From contig NZ_JABFCN010000020.1 of NCBI RefSeq assembly GCF_013087515.1, positions 1-50,469 of the forward strand: DNA of 50,469 nucleotides, read 5' to 3'. A program made the position numbers and the translations under genes. Positions 7,903 to 16,607 of the stretch are shown in pieces. A model generated the notes under the pieces. The model was given only the letters and a program-made list of their open reading frames with translations. It was not told the origin of the DNA and made no database searches. Numbering within the stretch: the stretch's first letter is position 1; each line of letters begins with the position of its first letter. The stretch is from Rhizobium sophorae. Its GTDB lineage: Bacteria > Pseudomonadota > Alphaproteobacteria > Rhizobiales > Rhizobiaceae.

Positions 7903-9162
7903 TTACGTCTCGGGGGTAAGCGCGACGCTGTATACTCCATCCTGCGGCAATAACGGATACCGCTTGCGGAAGCCGCTCAGTGTTCGCTCTGCATCGAATT
8001 CGCCCTTCAGGCCGGGATTGAGCCAGCCCGCCAAAGCTTCCAGCGCGACGAGGTGCAACGGCGTCTCGTTGAGGCCATGCCACAGGGCGTACACGCGTTT
8101 GTTGCGGACCGCCGACATCTGGGCAAGCCCTTGGTCCGACACGATCCGTGCCAAGCTCTCCCGGGCGCGGCTTTCGTCGACATTCGCGCCTATAACGATG
8201 CCGCCGGCACCCTCGCCACGAAGCCCGCCCGTCGCTATATAGACGTCGGGTTGACGGGTCAAAATATATTCGAGGCTGAGCGGCCCGACCGCCTTTTTCA
8301 ACACATCCCCAGCGATGCTGTGACCGCCGACCATCTCCGCCAGATCCGCGAAACTGCCTTTTCCAATGCTGGCGCAGCACGGCATCACGCCGGCGTGGCT
8401 GTGGAAGAGAACATTCACCGGGTTCACCGGTTTGCCAGCAAAAGGTGACACGATGCGCTTCAAGGTGTCCTGATAGAATGAGATCGTCTCATCTCCCCTC
8501 GACTGCTGGCCAAGGAGTTGGCTCAAGATCCGCAGGCTGGGCACGGTGTCGTTCAGCGGGTCCTGCGCGAAATCAATCACGGCTACAGTCAGCCCCGAAC
8601 CTGTCAAGGTATCGATAAAAGCGGTACTCCCATCGGTGTTGACAGGCCCGGCTGCAAACCGGCTGATCAGCACCAGATCAGGCTGAAGCATCAGAAGGTT
8701 TTCGATTGCATAATCGCTGCCTACTCGGGCACCGATGACGGGGAGAGACTTTAACGCCGGGAAACGATCAATCCACGCTTTGGCCTCGTTTGGAAAGGTG
8801 CTGTTCAGATCATCAGCCCAGCCCACCAGCAAGCTTAGCGGGTCCGGATGCACCATGCTGATCATGCTCAGAAAACGCCCTTGACCAAGCACGACCCTGC
8901 GTGCCGGCCGCGCCAAGTAAACCTCACGGCCGAGCAGGTCACGAACAACGACCGGCGTCTGCGCCCTTACAAGGCTAGGCATAGTGAGCGCAAGACCGGT
9001 CCCCAGCAGCAGTAAGGCGTGGCGGGTGTTGAGCGACGATCTATCCAGGCCGGCGACAGCGAAGCCCTTGCCGGCATCACCGGCACGCGCTGCCTCAACG
9101 CCAGCGCTCAGGCGTTGCACAGGAAGTCCGCGAACCGGCGCAGCGGTCGGCCAATGCTGCAC
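7903..9162 (-). CDS. FepB/TroA-like ABC substrate-binding protein with a rearranged 5' end
   Basis: Residues from about 40 on look like a periplasmic binding protein of the FepB/BtuF class: a signal-like RHALLLLGTGLALTMPSLVRA, then VVVRDLLGREVYLARPARRVV and a late VYALWHGLNETPLHLVALEALA. The open frame begins at ATG 9162, but codons 18-36 of this frame encode LSAGVEAARAGDAGKGFAV. That is a piece of a chemotaxis receptor, not of a binding protein. The original start codon appears lost. The only internal ATG (8982) lies within the signal peptide. Export, and perhaps expression, may be impaired. It heads the iron operon, with 18 bp to the FbpA-like gene. Confidence 0.72.
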   Translation of the reverse strand: MQHWPTAAPVRGLPVQRLSAGVEAARAGDAGKGFAVAGLDRSSLNTRHALLLLGTGLALTMPSLVRAQTPVVVRDLLGREVYLARPARRVVLGQGRFLSMISMVHPDPLSLLVGWADDLNSTFPNEAKAWIDRFPALKSLPVIGARVGSDYAIENLLMLQPDLVLISRFAAGPVNTDGSTAFIDTLTGSGLTVAVIDFAQDPLNDTVPSLRILSQLLGQQSRGDETISFYQDTLKRIVSPFAGKPVNPVNVLFHSHAGVMPCCASIGKGSFADLAEMVGGHSIAGDVLKKAVGPLSLEYILTRQPDVYIATGGLRGEGAGGIVIGANVDESRARESLARIVSDQGLAQMSAVRNKRVYALWHGLNETPLHLVALEALAGWLNPGLKGEFDAERTLSGFRKRYPLLPQDGVYSVALTPET

Positions 9163-9722
9163 GTGAGATCAAAGCGCTGATCACCGCGTCCAAGCAGCAG
9201 GCCGGAGAGGGTGTTCAGCTGGTTGGAGAGACCGGTAAAGCGCTTGAGACGATCGTTACGGAAGTGCAGGAGATCAACTTGCACGTTGCCGCAGTCGTCG
9301 ATGCCGCGCAGGAGCAATCGGCTGGGCTGCAGCAGATCAACACAGCCGTCAGCCAGATGGGCCAGGGTACGCAGAAGAATGCTGCCATGGTCGAAGAGAC
9401 GACGGCGGCAAGTAACACGCTGGCCAGCGAAGTGACATTGCTCAATCAATTACTATCGCAGTTCAAGCTCGACCAGGCCAAACGTCCACGTCCCGCATCA
9501 ATACGTCCAGCCCAATGGACGGACACTCCGGCGGCCTCTCCCGTTCGTGCTCTAGGACGGCGGATTGCCTCGGCGTTTCCAGGGAGCGCCGCTCGCGACA
9601 CGTCCAAGGATGATTGGCAGGGGTTTGAGGACAACGTGACATTGCCGATGCACCCGATGAGATTGGTGGGGCAGGGAGGCGGGAGAGCATCCGCGGCGCT
9701 GGTGACTTTGCTTGTCTTCTGA
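9055..9722 (+). pseudogene. Rearranged 3' fragment of a methyl-accepting chemotaxis protein
   Basis: From 9114 the plus strand encodes VAQEVREPAQRSANAAREIK and onward through SAGLQQINTAVSQMGQGTQK and MVEETTAASN, the cytoplasmic signalling tail of a chemotaxis receptor. It ends near KDDWQGF, resembling a CheR-docking pentapeptide, then reads on to a stop at 9722. The residues that should come just before (LNAGVEAARAGDAGKGFAV) are present, but on the opposite strand at 9111-9055. The junction therefore marks a small inversion plus loss of the sensor and membrane domains. The remaining fragment has no start and cannot make a receptor. Confidence 0.85.
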
Positions 9723-10276
9723 GCCAACCAGCATCACACCCGTTACCTTTGAGGGCGCACCGAAGGAAAACCTAAGGACAATCTTCCTCTGACAAGTTCG
9801 AGTTGACGGACGGACTGCGCTCCAGACTTGATAAGATCGGCATGCCCTGCCTACAGCTTCCTTACTGGCACCATAGGACCACGGCACCGGAGCCGCTTAG
9901 TGAGATGATTTGGATTTTAGTTTCCCATGCCAAAGCTGATGCGCCGCATCGGCTTTACGACTTTGAAACCCTGCCGCTCTCATCTATGAGGTATCGACAT
10001 CGACTTTTTGCTCATTACATTTGATAGCGCCGCGATCGCAGGCTGAGCTGGGAGGAGACACGAATTACGTCGGTTTTTTCGCGATGAAAAGAATGCACGC
10101 CTGATGGGCGGAGCCTTTTCTTCTCCTATGGCGCCGACGAGCGTAGATCAACCCTGCGATCATAAAACCGATAATAGTGTCACCACGAACAAACGCGATA
10201 TCATCCAATGAACCAACAACGGCCTAGAGCGACGCTAAGCACGCTCGCGTACATCTCGGTATTTCCGTCACTACGG
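9723..10276. other. Intergenic region without a recognised gene
   Basis: This 554-bp stretch lies between the chemotaxis fragment and the LacI regulator's stop codon. A 73-codon frame at 9803-10024 has no recognisable domain and no good ribosome-binding site. A minus-strand segment near 10140-10200 reads as a short hydrophobic piece followed by arginines and may be a gene remnant. I cannot identify it. No terminator or repeat stands out. Confidence 0.4.
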
Positions 10277-11311
10277 TCAGCCGGGCATTGCAGAGCAGCC
10301 ATGATGGGCTGGGGCGGTCGATCCGCGTATAACAAGCTCGCCGGACAGGCGCTTGACGATAGGTGGCTTACCCGGCGCACAGGAGCCCTCTTCGACCATC
10401 TGGACAACGACCCGGACCATTTCATCGACCGGTTGGCGGAAGGTGGTGAGGTCATAGTGAGGCCAGCCGGCAATGGCGATATCGTCAAAGCCTGCAACGG
10501 CAATATCTTCGGGAACACGACGCCCGGCCTGTTCTTTCAGCGCGTCGATGCCGCCGATGGCAAGAATGTCGTTCGCGAAGAAGATCGCATCGGTCTTCGG
10601 CGCGTTCTCGACCACCTTCATCGCCGCTCGGCGACCAGCATGATAACTATATTCGCTGCCTTCGATCTGTGTCGAAAGAACCATGCCGAGTTCGGCAACA
10701 CGGGTGATGAAGGCGTTCCGGCGTTCGCTGTTGGTGCTCGTATGGCTGAGACCGGCGACATAGGCGACGTGACGGCGTCCGAGCGCATGGAAATGATCGG
10801 CAACAGCCCGTGCGCCCTGGGCATTGTCGCAGGCCACGCAGCTCAGATCGACATCTTCGATGATCCTGTTGATCAGGATCGCCGCCCGGCCTTCCGTCGC
10901 CCAGAGGAGTGTCTGGGCGGAGAGGATCGTCGCCGAGATGACGATGACAGCGTCTACGTTGTAGCGGCGCAACGCCGAAAGCTGATCCTCGAGATTGGAG
11001 CCTCTGGCGATGTTGAAGAGTAGGCTCTGTTGCCCGATCTCCTGCAGTGCGCGTGAAAGCTTTTCGATGAGCGCCGGATAAAAGGGGTTCTGCATATCGG
11101 AGACGACGATGCCGATGATATTCGTCCTGCTCTTTGAAAGCATGCTGGCGATGGCATTCGGGTGGTAATCCATTTCGGCCGCGTGCTGCAGAATTTTTTC
11201 CCGCAGATCCGCGGCGATGCTGGCGCCTGGCGTGAAGGCGCGCGAAACGGCGGACTGACTGACGCCGATCATGCGAGCAAGCTCGCGCGCCGTGATAGGC
11301 TTGCGTTTCAT
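10277..11311 (-). CDS. LacI-family transcriptional regulator
   Basis: The 344-residue protein starts at ATG 11311 (MKRKPITARELA). Residues about 5-55 form the LacI helix-turn-helix with recognition helix SQSAVSRAFTPG, and the hinge has YHPNAIASMLSKSRTN. The rest is a periplasmic-binding-like effector domain (IIGIVVSDMQNPFYPALIEKL, later FANDILAIGGIDALKE and VAGFDDIAIAGWPHYDLTT). It is divergent from the enolase-superfamily gene with a 503-bp gap containing two related dyads, at 11424-11439 and 11606-11621. It is likely the repressor of the downstream glycan locus. The effector is probably a sugar or sugar acid. Confidence 0.93.
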   Translation of the reverse strand: MKRKPITARELARMIGVSQSAVSRAFTPGASIAADLREKILQHAAEMDYHPNAIASMLSKSRTNIIGIVVSDMQNPFYPALIEKLSRALQEIGQQSLLFNIARGSNLEDQLSALRRYNVDAVIVISATILSAQTLLWATEGRAAILINRIIEDVDLSCVACDNAQGARAVADHFHALGRRHVAYVAGLSHTSTNSERRNAFITRVAELGMVLSTQIEGSEYSYHAGRRAAMKVVENAPKTDAIFFANDILAIGGIDALKEQAGRRVPEDIAVAGFDDIAIAGWPHYDLTTFRQPVDEMVRVVVQMVEEGSCAPGKPPIVKRLSGELVIRGSTAPAHHGCSAMPG

Positions 11312-11423
11312 ACCGTCATCCGGCGATCCAGCCTGCGCAGTGTCATCTCTCCTGACCGCTTTCCTTCCGAGACCGTAAGTTGTCCGTTCTGATATTTCAA
11401 CGGACCACGTCTCACCCATGATG

Positions 11424-11439
11424 TTGCATGCGCATTCAT
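11424..11439. promoter_or_regulatory. LacI-type operator candidate, site 1
   Basis: TTGCATGCGCATTCAT shares 12 of 16 positions with the better palindrome at 11606-11621, including the full TTGCAT half-site and the central CG. It lies about 110 bp upstream of the regulator's start, as expected for autoregulation. Confidence 0.4.
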
Positions 11440-11605
11440 CTTTTTCAATGATTCAATCTAATGGTGAGGATGTGTAAAAAGCGGGGAAATGACGGACAAA
11501 AGTGCAAGAAAGTCTGTGAGATAGCGTGAATTTGAAGGCACCTTCCGCGCAGCCGTCAGTTTGATGTTAGTGATTCGCTTCACAAAGAGATATTTAAATT
11601 TTCTG

Positions 11606-11621
11606 TTGCATACGGATGCAA
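11606..11621. promoter_or_regulatory. LacI-type operator candidate, site 2
   Basis: TTGCATACGGATGCAA is a perfect 6-bp inverted repeat around a 4-bp CG-containing centre. Size and centre fit LacI-family operators. It sits between the divergent LacI regulator and the enolase-superfamily gene, 182 bp from site 1. Confidence 0.5.
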
Positions 11622-11814
11622 AATGCGTAATCTCCTCTCGAACGGCCCCGAGGAACGTATCTGTCCGCGGCTGTTGGGAGGATATCGCGAGGATAGATGT
11701 TGCGCGGAGGCGTGGCTCCGATCCCTTTCGCATGTCCTTCGCAAGGCGCGGCGTTAAAGCCGCCGGTAGTTGGCGCTCAGCCCGCTGCTGCATGCAAGAA
11801 GACAAGGAGTGAAT

Positions 11815-12927
11815 GTGTCCAAGCCGACCGTCATAAAATCCGTGGAAGCTTTTCAAGTCAGCTGGGAAGCAAACGATGCGCCGGGACGGCGCACGGCGTT
11901 CATTCGTGTGGTGACCGAAGACGGCATCGTCGGCCACGGCGAGGCTTCACCAATGATGGGCGGCGAGCACTCCCTGGGTGTGATCAGAGATTTCGCCCCA
12001 TCGCTAATCGGCTCCGATGCGCTCGATCATTCAATCCTCTACGACCGGCTTCTGCACAAATACGTCAAGCTCGGTCCGGAAGGTGCTGTAACCGGCGCAC
12101 TCGCCGCGCTCGACATTGCTCTTTGGGACATCAAGGGTAAGTATTTCAACCTGCCGATCTACAAGCTGCTTGGCGGCGCGTGGCGAACCGAAATTCCTTT
12201 TTACGCCTCGATCGGAAACAATTTTGGCCGAACCGTCGAGGAGACTGTGCGGGTTGTCGAGGCGCGGCTAAAGGCCGAGACGCCGGCGGCCATCAAAATC
12301 CGCTGGGATGGGGATCGCACCCGTCAAGACTATGATATCCCCGGCGATATCGCCAAAGCACGGGCCGTGCGCGAGCTCGTCGGCGACGATTTCCCGCTCG
12401 CGTTCGACGCCAACAACCAATATTCGGTTGGCGGCGCGATCCGTGTCGGACGAGCGCTGGAAGACTTGGGCTATATCTGGTTCGAAGAGCCGGTACAGCA
12501 TTACAATGTCCGGGCCATGGGTGAGGTGGCGCAACGACTGGATATCACCGTTTCGGCCGCCGAACAGTGCTACACAACCCAGGCTGTTGTCGACATGATC
12601 AATGCCGGCGTGCGCATGGTGCAGCCTGATATCATCAAGATGGGCGGCATCACCGGCCTCATGCAATGCGCCGCGATCTGCTCCGCGCACGGTGTCGAGC
12701 TGGTGCCGCACCAGACGCAGCCGACCATCGGCCATGCCGCCAACCTGCATGTGCTTGCGACCATCATGCATATGACGAAGCCGGCTGAATTTGCCGATCC
12801 GTCAACGCGTATGCATGTCGCCTTCGCCAATCCGCCGAAACCGTCAAACGGCAAGTTCACGGTGCCGTCCGGCCCCGGTCTCGGCCTTTCCGTCATCGAT
12901 GCTGAACTTGACAGACGGCGCGTGTAA
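11815..12927 (+). CDS. Mandelate racemase/muconate lactonizing-type enolase-superfamily enzyme
   Basis: The 370-residue protein starts at GTG 11815, 5 bp after AAGGAG; upstream in-frame starts lack a ribosome-binding site. It has the capping domain (TAFIRVVTEDGIVGHGEA) and a barrel with Mg ligands Asp198 (FDAN), Glu224 (FEEP) and Glu250 (SAAEQ). The base-bearing strand reads KIR (161-163) where many relatives have KxK, and His299 in VPHQTQ is placed like a catalytic histidine. Enzymes of this group abstract the proton next to a carboxylate and usually dehydrate or epimerise sugar acids. The context of transporters and glycoside-hydrolase-like proteins supports sugar-acid breakdown. The exact substrate is not readable. 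Confidence 0.92.
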   Translation: MSKPTVIKSVEAFQVSWEANDAPGRRTAFIRVVTEDGIVGHGEASPMMGGEHSLGVIRDFAPSLIGSDALDHSILYDRLLHKYVKLGPEGAVTGALAALDIALWDIKGKYFNLPIYKLLGGAWRTEIPFYASIGNNFGRTVEETVRVVEARLKAETPAAIKIRWDGDRTRQDYDIPGDIAKARAVRELVGDDFPLAFDANNQYSVGGAIRVGRALEDLGYIWFEEPVQHYNVRAMGEVAQRLDITVSAAEQCYTTQAVVDMINAGVRMVQPDIIKMGGITGLMQCAAICSAHGVELVPHQTQPTIGHAANLHVLATIMHMTKPAEFADPSTRMHVAFANPPKPSNGKFTVPSGPGLGLSVIDAELDRRRV

Positions 12928-12952
12928 CGCCGACCCCCGGGAGGAAAAGGAA

Positions 12953-14551
12953 ATGAACCTGAAGAGACGCCAGTTTCTTGAAGTTGCGGTGGCTTCCACT
13001 GCGCTAACGATGATCGGCATTAAGGGCGCGCGCGCTGCCAGCGATCCCAGTGTAATCCGCATCGGCATCGCCGCCGGCGGACCGCGCACCAGCGACCCGA
13101 ACCTGACGACCCAGGGCGGCGACAACTGGGCGACGGAGCAGATGTACGAGCAGCTCGTTCGTCCCGCTGACGGCACTTTCGCGACGGCTCCCGACCAGTA
13201 CCTGCCGACGCTCGCCACCGAATGGAAGATGTCTCCGGACGCCAAGAGCTGGACTTTCAAGCTGCGCGAAGGCGTGCAGTTTCACAAGGGTTACGGCGAG
13301 ATGACCGCCGATGATGTGGTCTTCTCGTACAAGCGGGCGATCGCCGGCGGCACCAACATGGCGATCCTTAGCAATATCGCCGACGTCGTCGCTGACGGCC
13401 CCTATAGTGTGACGGTCTCGCTGAAGACGGCCGATGTGAACTTGCTCGGCACGACCATCTTCTCCAACAACACCTCGATCGTTTCCAAGAAGGCCGTCGA
13501 TGCGATTGGCGCTGAAAAATTCCAGACCGATGCCGTCGGCACCGGACCCTACGAGATGACACGTTTCGATCCCCAATGGGGGACCGCGATGAAGCGCCAC
13601 GAAGCCTATTGGGGAGACAAGGCAAAGACGCCAAATGTCGAATGCGTCTATATGGCGGACACGACGTCGCGCACGCTTGCGCTTCTGTCCGGTGACGTCG
13701 ACATGATCGAGGCTGTACGCGCGCCGGGGTGGGTGGATTCCATGTTGCAGCGTGATCCGACCCTGATCATCGACATGACATCGCCGGGCTCCTTCAACAC
13801 GCTGCATGTCAACCTGAACCGCAAGCCTTTCGATAATCTGAAGGTGCGCCAGGCGCTGATGTATGCGATCGACCGGCATGCGATCGCCGACGCGCTGAAG
13901 CCGATGGGCGGTTTTACAGCCGGACTGCAGCCCGATTTCTTCCCGGCCGGGTTCAAGACCGAAGACCTGCCACCGGAACTGCAATACAAGCCGGATCCGG
14001 AGAAGGCGAAGGCGCTTTTGGCGGAGGCGGGATTCCCGGATGGTTTCGACTTCGACAGCAATTGCAGCCAGCGCGAGGATTATTCCTCGATCATGCTGAT
14101 CGTGCAGGAGCAACTGCGCGCCGTGGGCATGCGGATGAACCTGAAGATCGGCGACCATACGGCCTATCACGCAGACAACAAGATGGACAAGAATACGCTT
14201 GCCCTGCATTCGTCGAGCTATCCCCCGATCCCGACGCAGCTCTATTTCCAGCAGCTTTCGGTGAAGTCCGAAGTGAAATCTGATAGTTCCGGTGGCCTGA
14301 ACTACAGCCATTACGGTGTAGCGATACCCGGCATCGACGACATCCTGGACAAGGCGCTGCAGTCGACCGACTTCAACACCTATGTGGACAATTGCAAGAA
14401 GATCGAGCTTCAGGTCCTGCGCGACCTGCCGCTGATCGGCTTGGCGAGCCTGTCCTTCACGGTGGCGCGCAACGCTCGTCTCGACCTCGGCTACAAGGTG
14501 CAGAGCGGCTATGCACGCTGGCGGTTCCATCGTGCCGCGAAGACGGCGTAA
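12953..14551 (+). CDS. Family 5 ABC substrate-binding protein 1 (Tat-type signal)
   Basis: The 532-residue protein starts at ATG 12953 behind GGGAGGAAAAGG. The N-terminus has a twin-arginine-like motif (KRRQFLE) and a hydrophobic stretch ending in GARAA. The mature part is a family 5 (Opp/Dpp/Nik) binding protein: WKMSPDAKSWTFKLREGVQF, FHKGYGEMTADDVVFSYKRA and KPFDNLKVRQALMYAIDRHA. The family carries peptides, nickel and, in rhizobia, also oligosaccharides. Here the surrounding genes favour a sugar oligomer. It follows the enolase-like gene by 25 bp and is paralogous to the next gene. Confidence 0.93.
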   Translation: MNLKRRQFLEVAVASTALTMIGIKGARAASDPSVIRIGIAAGGPRTSDPNLTTQGGDNWATEQMYEQLVRPADGTFATAPDQYLPTLATEWKMSPDAKSWTFKLREGVQFHKGYGEMTADDVVFSYKRAIAGGTNMAILSNIADVVADGPYSVTVSLKTADVNLLGTTIFSNNTSIVSKKAVDAIGAEKFQTDAVGTGPYEMTRFDPQWGTAMKRHEAYWGDKAKTPNVECVYMADTTSRTLALLSGDVDMIEAVRAPGWVDSMLQRDPTLIIDMTSPGSFNTLHVNLNRKPFDNLKVRQALMYAIDRHAIADALKPMGGFTAGLQPDFFPAGFKTEDLPPELQYKPDPEKAKALLAEAGFPDGFDFDSNCSQREDYSSIMLIVQEQLRAVGMRMNLKIGDHTAYHADNKMDKNTLALHSSSYPPIPTQLYFQQLSVKSEVKSDSSGGLNYSHYGVAIPGIDDILDKALQSTDFNTYVDNCKKIELQVLRDLPLIGLASLSFTVARNARLDLGYKVQSGYARWRFHRAAKTA

Positions 14552-14702
14552 CGGCGATGAAATCGTTGTGGCAGCACGGAAAACGGCTGGCGGTTGGCTT
14601 TATCCGCCCTTTGAGTTTGCGGGCTGCCGCATCAATTTTTGCACAAGTGAAGTTCCAGTTTCACAAGAATAACTGCCTTGCCAAAACTTGACCAAGGGTA
14701 GG

Positions 14703-14716
14703 TGGTAGCGCTACCA
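14703..14716. promoter_or_regulatory. Perfect 14-bp LacI-type operator
   Basis: TGGTAGCGCTACCA is a perfect palindrome with a central CG, the classic layout of a LacI-family operator. It lies 81 bp upstream of the second binding-protein gene. It differs from the TTGCAT-type dyads near 11.4-11.6 kb, so it probably belongs to another regulator, perhaps the LacI protein at 26.5 kb. Confidence 0.65.
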
Positions 14717-14797
14717 TATTTGGGCAATGTCCAGCCGTTCCGGATATTGGGAGCACGCTGGAATAGGCAAGGCGGCTCGATAAGGGAGGATCGAAGC

Positions 14798-16414
14798 ATG
14801 GCGATTAGCAGACGCAGATTCATTGGAAATTCCGCCGCCGCGATGGTCGGCGCAGGCCTGATGACGACGCTGGGCACAAAGGCCTTCGCGCAAAGCCAGG
14901 ATACGCTAAGGCTCGCTTTTGCCGCCCGCGGCGTGAGGACGATCGACCCGGCGAAATCGATCCAGGGCGCCGACGAATGGGCAATCATCCATATTCACGA
15001 CCTGCTGGTGGAGCTGCCGCTCGGCCATTTCCCTGAAAACATCAGCGAGGTTCAGCCGAGCCTTGCCGAAAGCTGGACCATGTCCCCCGATGCAAAGGTT
15101 TGGACCTTCCAGCTTCGCAAGGGCGTCCAGTTCCACAAGGGCTATGGTGAGATGACCGCCGACGACGTGAAGTTCACGTTTGACCGGCTACGCGATAGCA
15201 AGGAGATCAGCGCCAACCGCGTCCTTTTCGACAACATCGCCGATGTGAAGACAGACGGGCCGTATAAGGTAACCTTCACGCTATCGCAGCCGGATCCGCT
15301 ATTCCCGATCGGGCCGCTCAGCCACTATTCGGCCAGCGTCATTTCGGCCAAGGCTTACAAGGAAAAGGGCAAGGAAGCGATCGAGAAGGATCCGATCGGC
15401 ACGGGGCCTTACCAGCTCGAAAGCGTCGAGAGCGACCCGTCTCAGGGCGTCAAGCTCAAGGCCAATGCGGATTATTTTGGCGGCGCGCCGAACATCCCGA
15501 ACATGCAGGTCATGTATATCGCCGATACGACGGCGCGCACACTGGCCTTGCTTTCGGATGACGTCCACATGATCGAGGGCGTGCGCTCTCCGGGCTGGGT
15601 TCCCTCCATGCAGCAGCGCAATTCCGCGCTTCTCTTCGACGTCGCATCGCCTGGAAGCTTCTTCACCATCCAGATGAACCTGCAGGTAAAGCCCTTCGAC
15701 GATATCCGTGTCCGCCATGCCGTCGCCTATCTCATCAACCGCGACGAAATCGCCGCTGCGATGTCGCCGGTCAGCCAGCGGACTTACGGCATCAATCCGC
15801 CCTCCTATCTGGGCGGCTTTACGAAGGACAGCATCCCCGAAGAAGTTCGCTACGACTACAATCCGGAGAAGGCCAAGCAGCTTCTCGGCGAAGCGGGCTT
15901 CCCGAACGGCTTCAGCTTCACGGCCGACACCTCTCAGCGCGAGGACTATTCCTCGGTGATGCTGATCATTCAGCAGCAGCTTCGCGCCGGCGGCATCGAC
16001 ATGAAGCTGAACATCAAGGACCACACGGCCTTTCATGCCGACCAGGGCAAGGGCACCAATACCATTTACCAGCGTTCGGCGGCCTATCCGCCGGTTCCGA
16101 CTCAGGCGATCATCGAACAGCTGTCGGCCAATGCCGAGGTCAAGTCGGATGGATCAGGGGGCCCGAACTTCAGTCATTACGGCGTCGCGATCCCTGGCAT
16201 TGACGATCTTCTCGGCAAAGCCATGGACGAGCCCGATCTCGGTAAGCGCATCAAGCTGGTGCAGGAGATCGAGGTGAAGTTCCTCAGCGACATGCCGCTG
16301 CTGCCGATCTCGGACAACGGCTATCTGGTCGTTCGTTCGCCTTCGGTCGATCTCGGCTACGAGCTGAAGTCGGGTTATGCGCATTGGCGCCTTACCAAGG
16401 CAAAGTTCGTTTGA
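14798..16414 (+). CDS. Family 5 ABC substrate-binding protein 2 (Tat-type signal)
   Basis: The 538-residue protein starts at ATG 14798 with a GGGAGGA site. It has a twin-arginine-like start (SRRRFIGN) and a signal ending in AFAQS. It is clearly paralogous to the preceding binding protein: both have the HKGYGEMTADDV block, the ADTT-RTLALLS-DV block and a shared C-terminus (LGYELKSGYAHWR here). A 246-bp gap with an operator separates the two genes, so their expression can differ. It probably feeds the same importer with a related ligand. Confidence 0.93.
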   Translation: MAISRRRFIGNSAAAMVGAGLMTTLGTKAFAQSQDTLRLAFAARGVRTIDPAKSIQGADEWAIIHIHDLLVELPLGHFPENISEVQPSLAESWTMSPDAKVWTFQLRKGVQFHKGYGEMTADDVKFTFDRLRDSKEISANRVLFDNIADVKTDGPYKVTFTLSQPDPLFPIGPLSHYSASVISAKAYKEKGKEAIEKDPIGTGPYQLESVESDPSQGVKLKANADYFGGAPNIPNMQVMYIADTTARTLALLSDDVHMIEGVRSPGWVPSMQQRNSALLFDVASPGSFFTIQMNLQVKPFDDIRVRHAVAYLINRDEIAAAMSPVSQRTYGINPPSYLGGFTKDSIPEEVRYDYNPEKAKQLLGEAGFPNGFSFTADTSQREDYSSVMLIIQQQLRAGGIDMKLNIKDHTAFHADQGKGTNTIYQRSAAYPPVPTQAIIEQLSANAEVKSDGSGGPNFSHYGVAIPGIDDLLGKAMDEPDLGKRIKLVQEIEVKFLSDMPLLPISDNGYLVVRSPSVDLGYELKSGYAHWRLTKAKFV

Positions 16415-16461
16415 GACGCGACTAGCGGTCATCCGCGCCTTTCATCCGCCGCTCTGAAAGA

Positions 16462-16487
16462 TCCCCGGGGCTGTTTGTTCCGGGGGA
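16462..16487 (+). other. Intercistronic hairpin after binding protein 2
   Basis: TCCCCGG and CCGGGG can pair across an 11-nt loop about 50 bp after the stop codon. No T tract follows. A hairpin here could protect the 3' end of the abundant binding-protein mRNA or partly terminate transcription. Confidence 0.4.
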
Positions 16488-16607
16488 GGGTGGTCGTGTC
16501 ACTCCCGCTCGCGGCGGGGGCGAGGCTTTGCCCGAGGGTCAAGCCGGCTCGAATTGAACGGAGGCGCCAGGCCTCCATCAGGTCTAATCGCAAAGGATTT
16601 GCAGGCA

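Noticed and set aside
9803..10024. 73-codon frame in the gap before the first LacI gene
   Set aside because: No ribosome-binding site, no recognisable family and mixed composition; not listed as a gene.
13004..14530. 508-codon minus-strand frame opposite binding protein 1
   Set aside because: It lies wholly antisense to a well-supported family 5 binding protein, has low-complexity composition typical of GC-rich antisense frames, and no recognisable domain.
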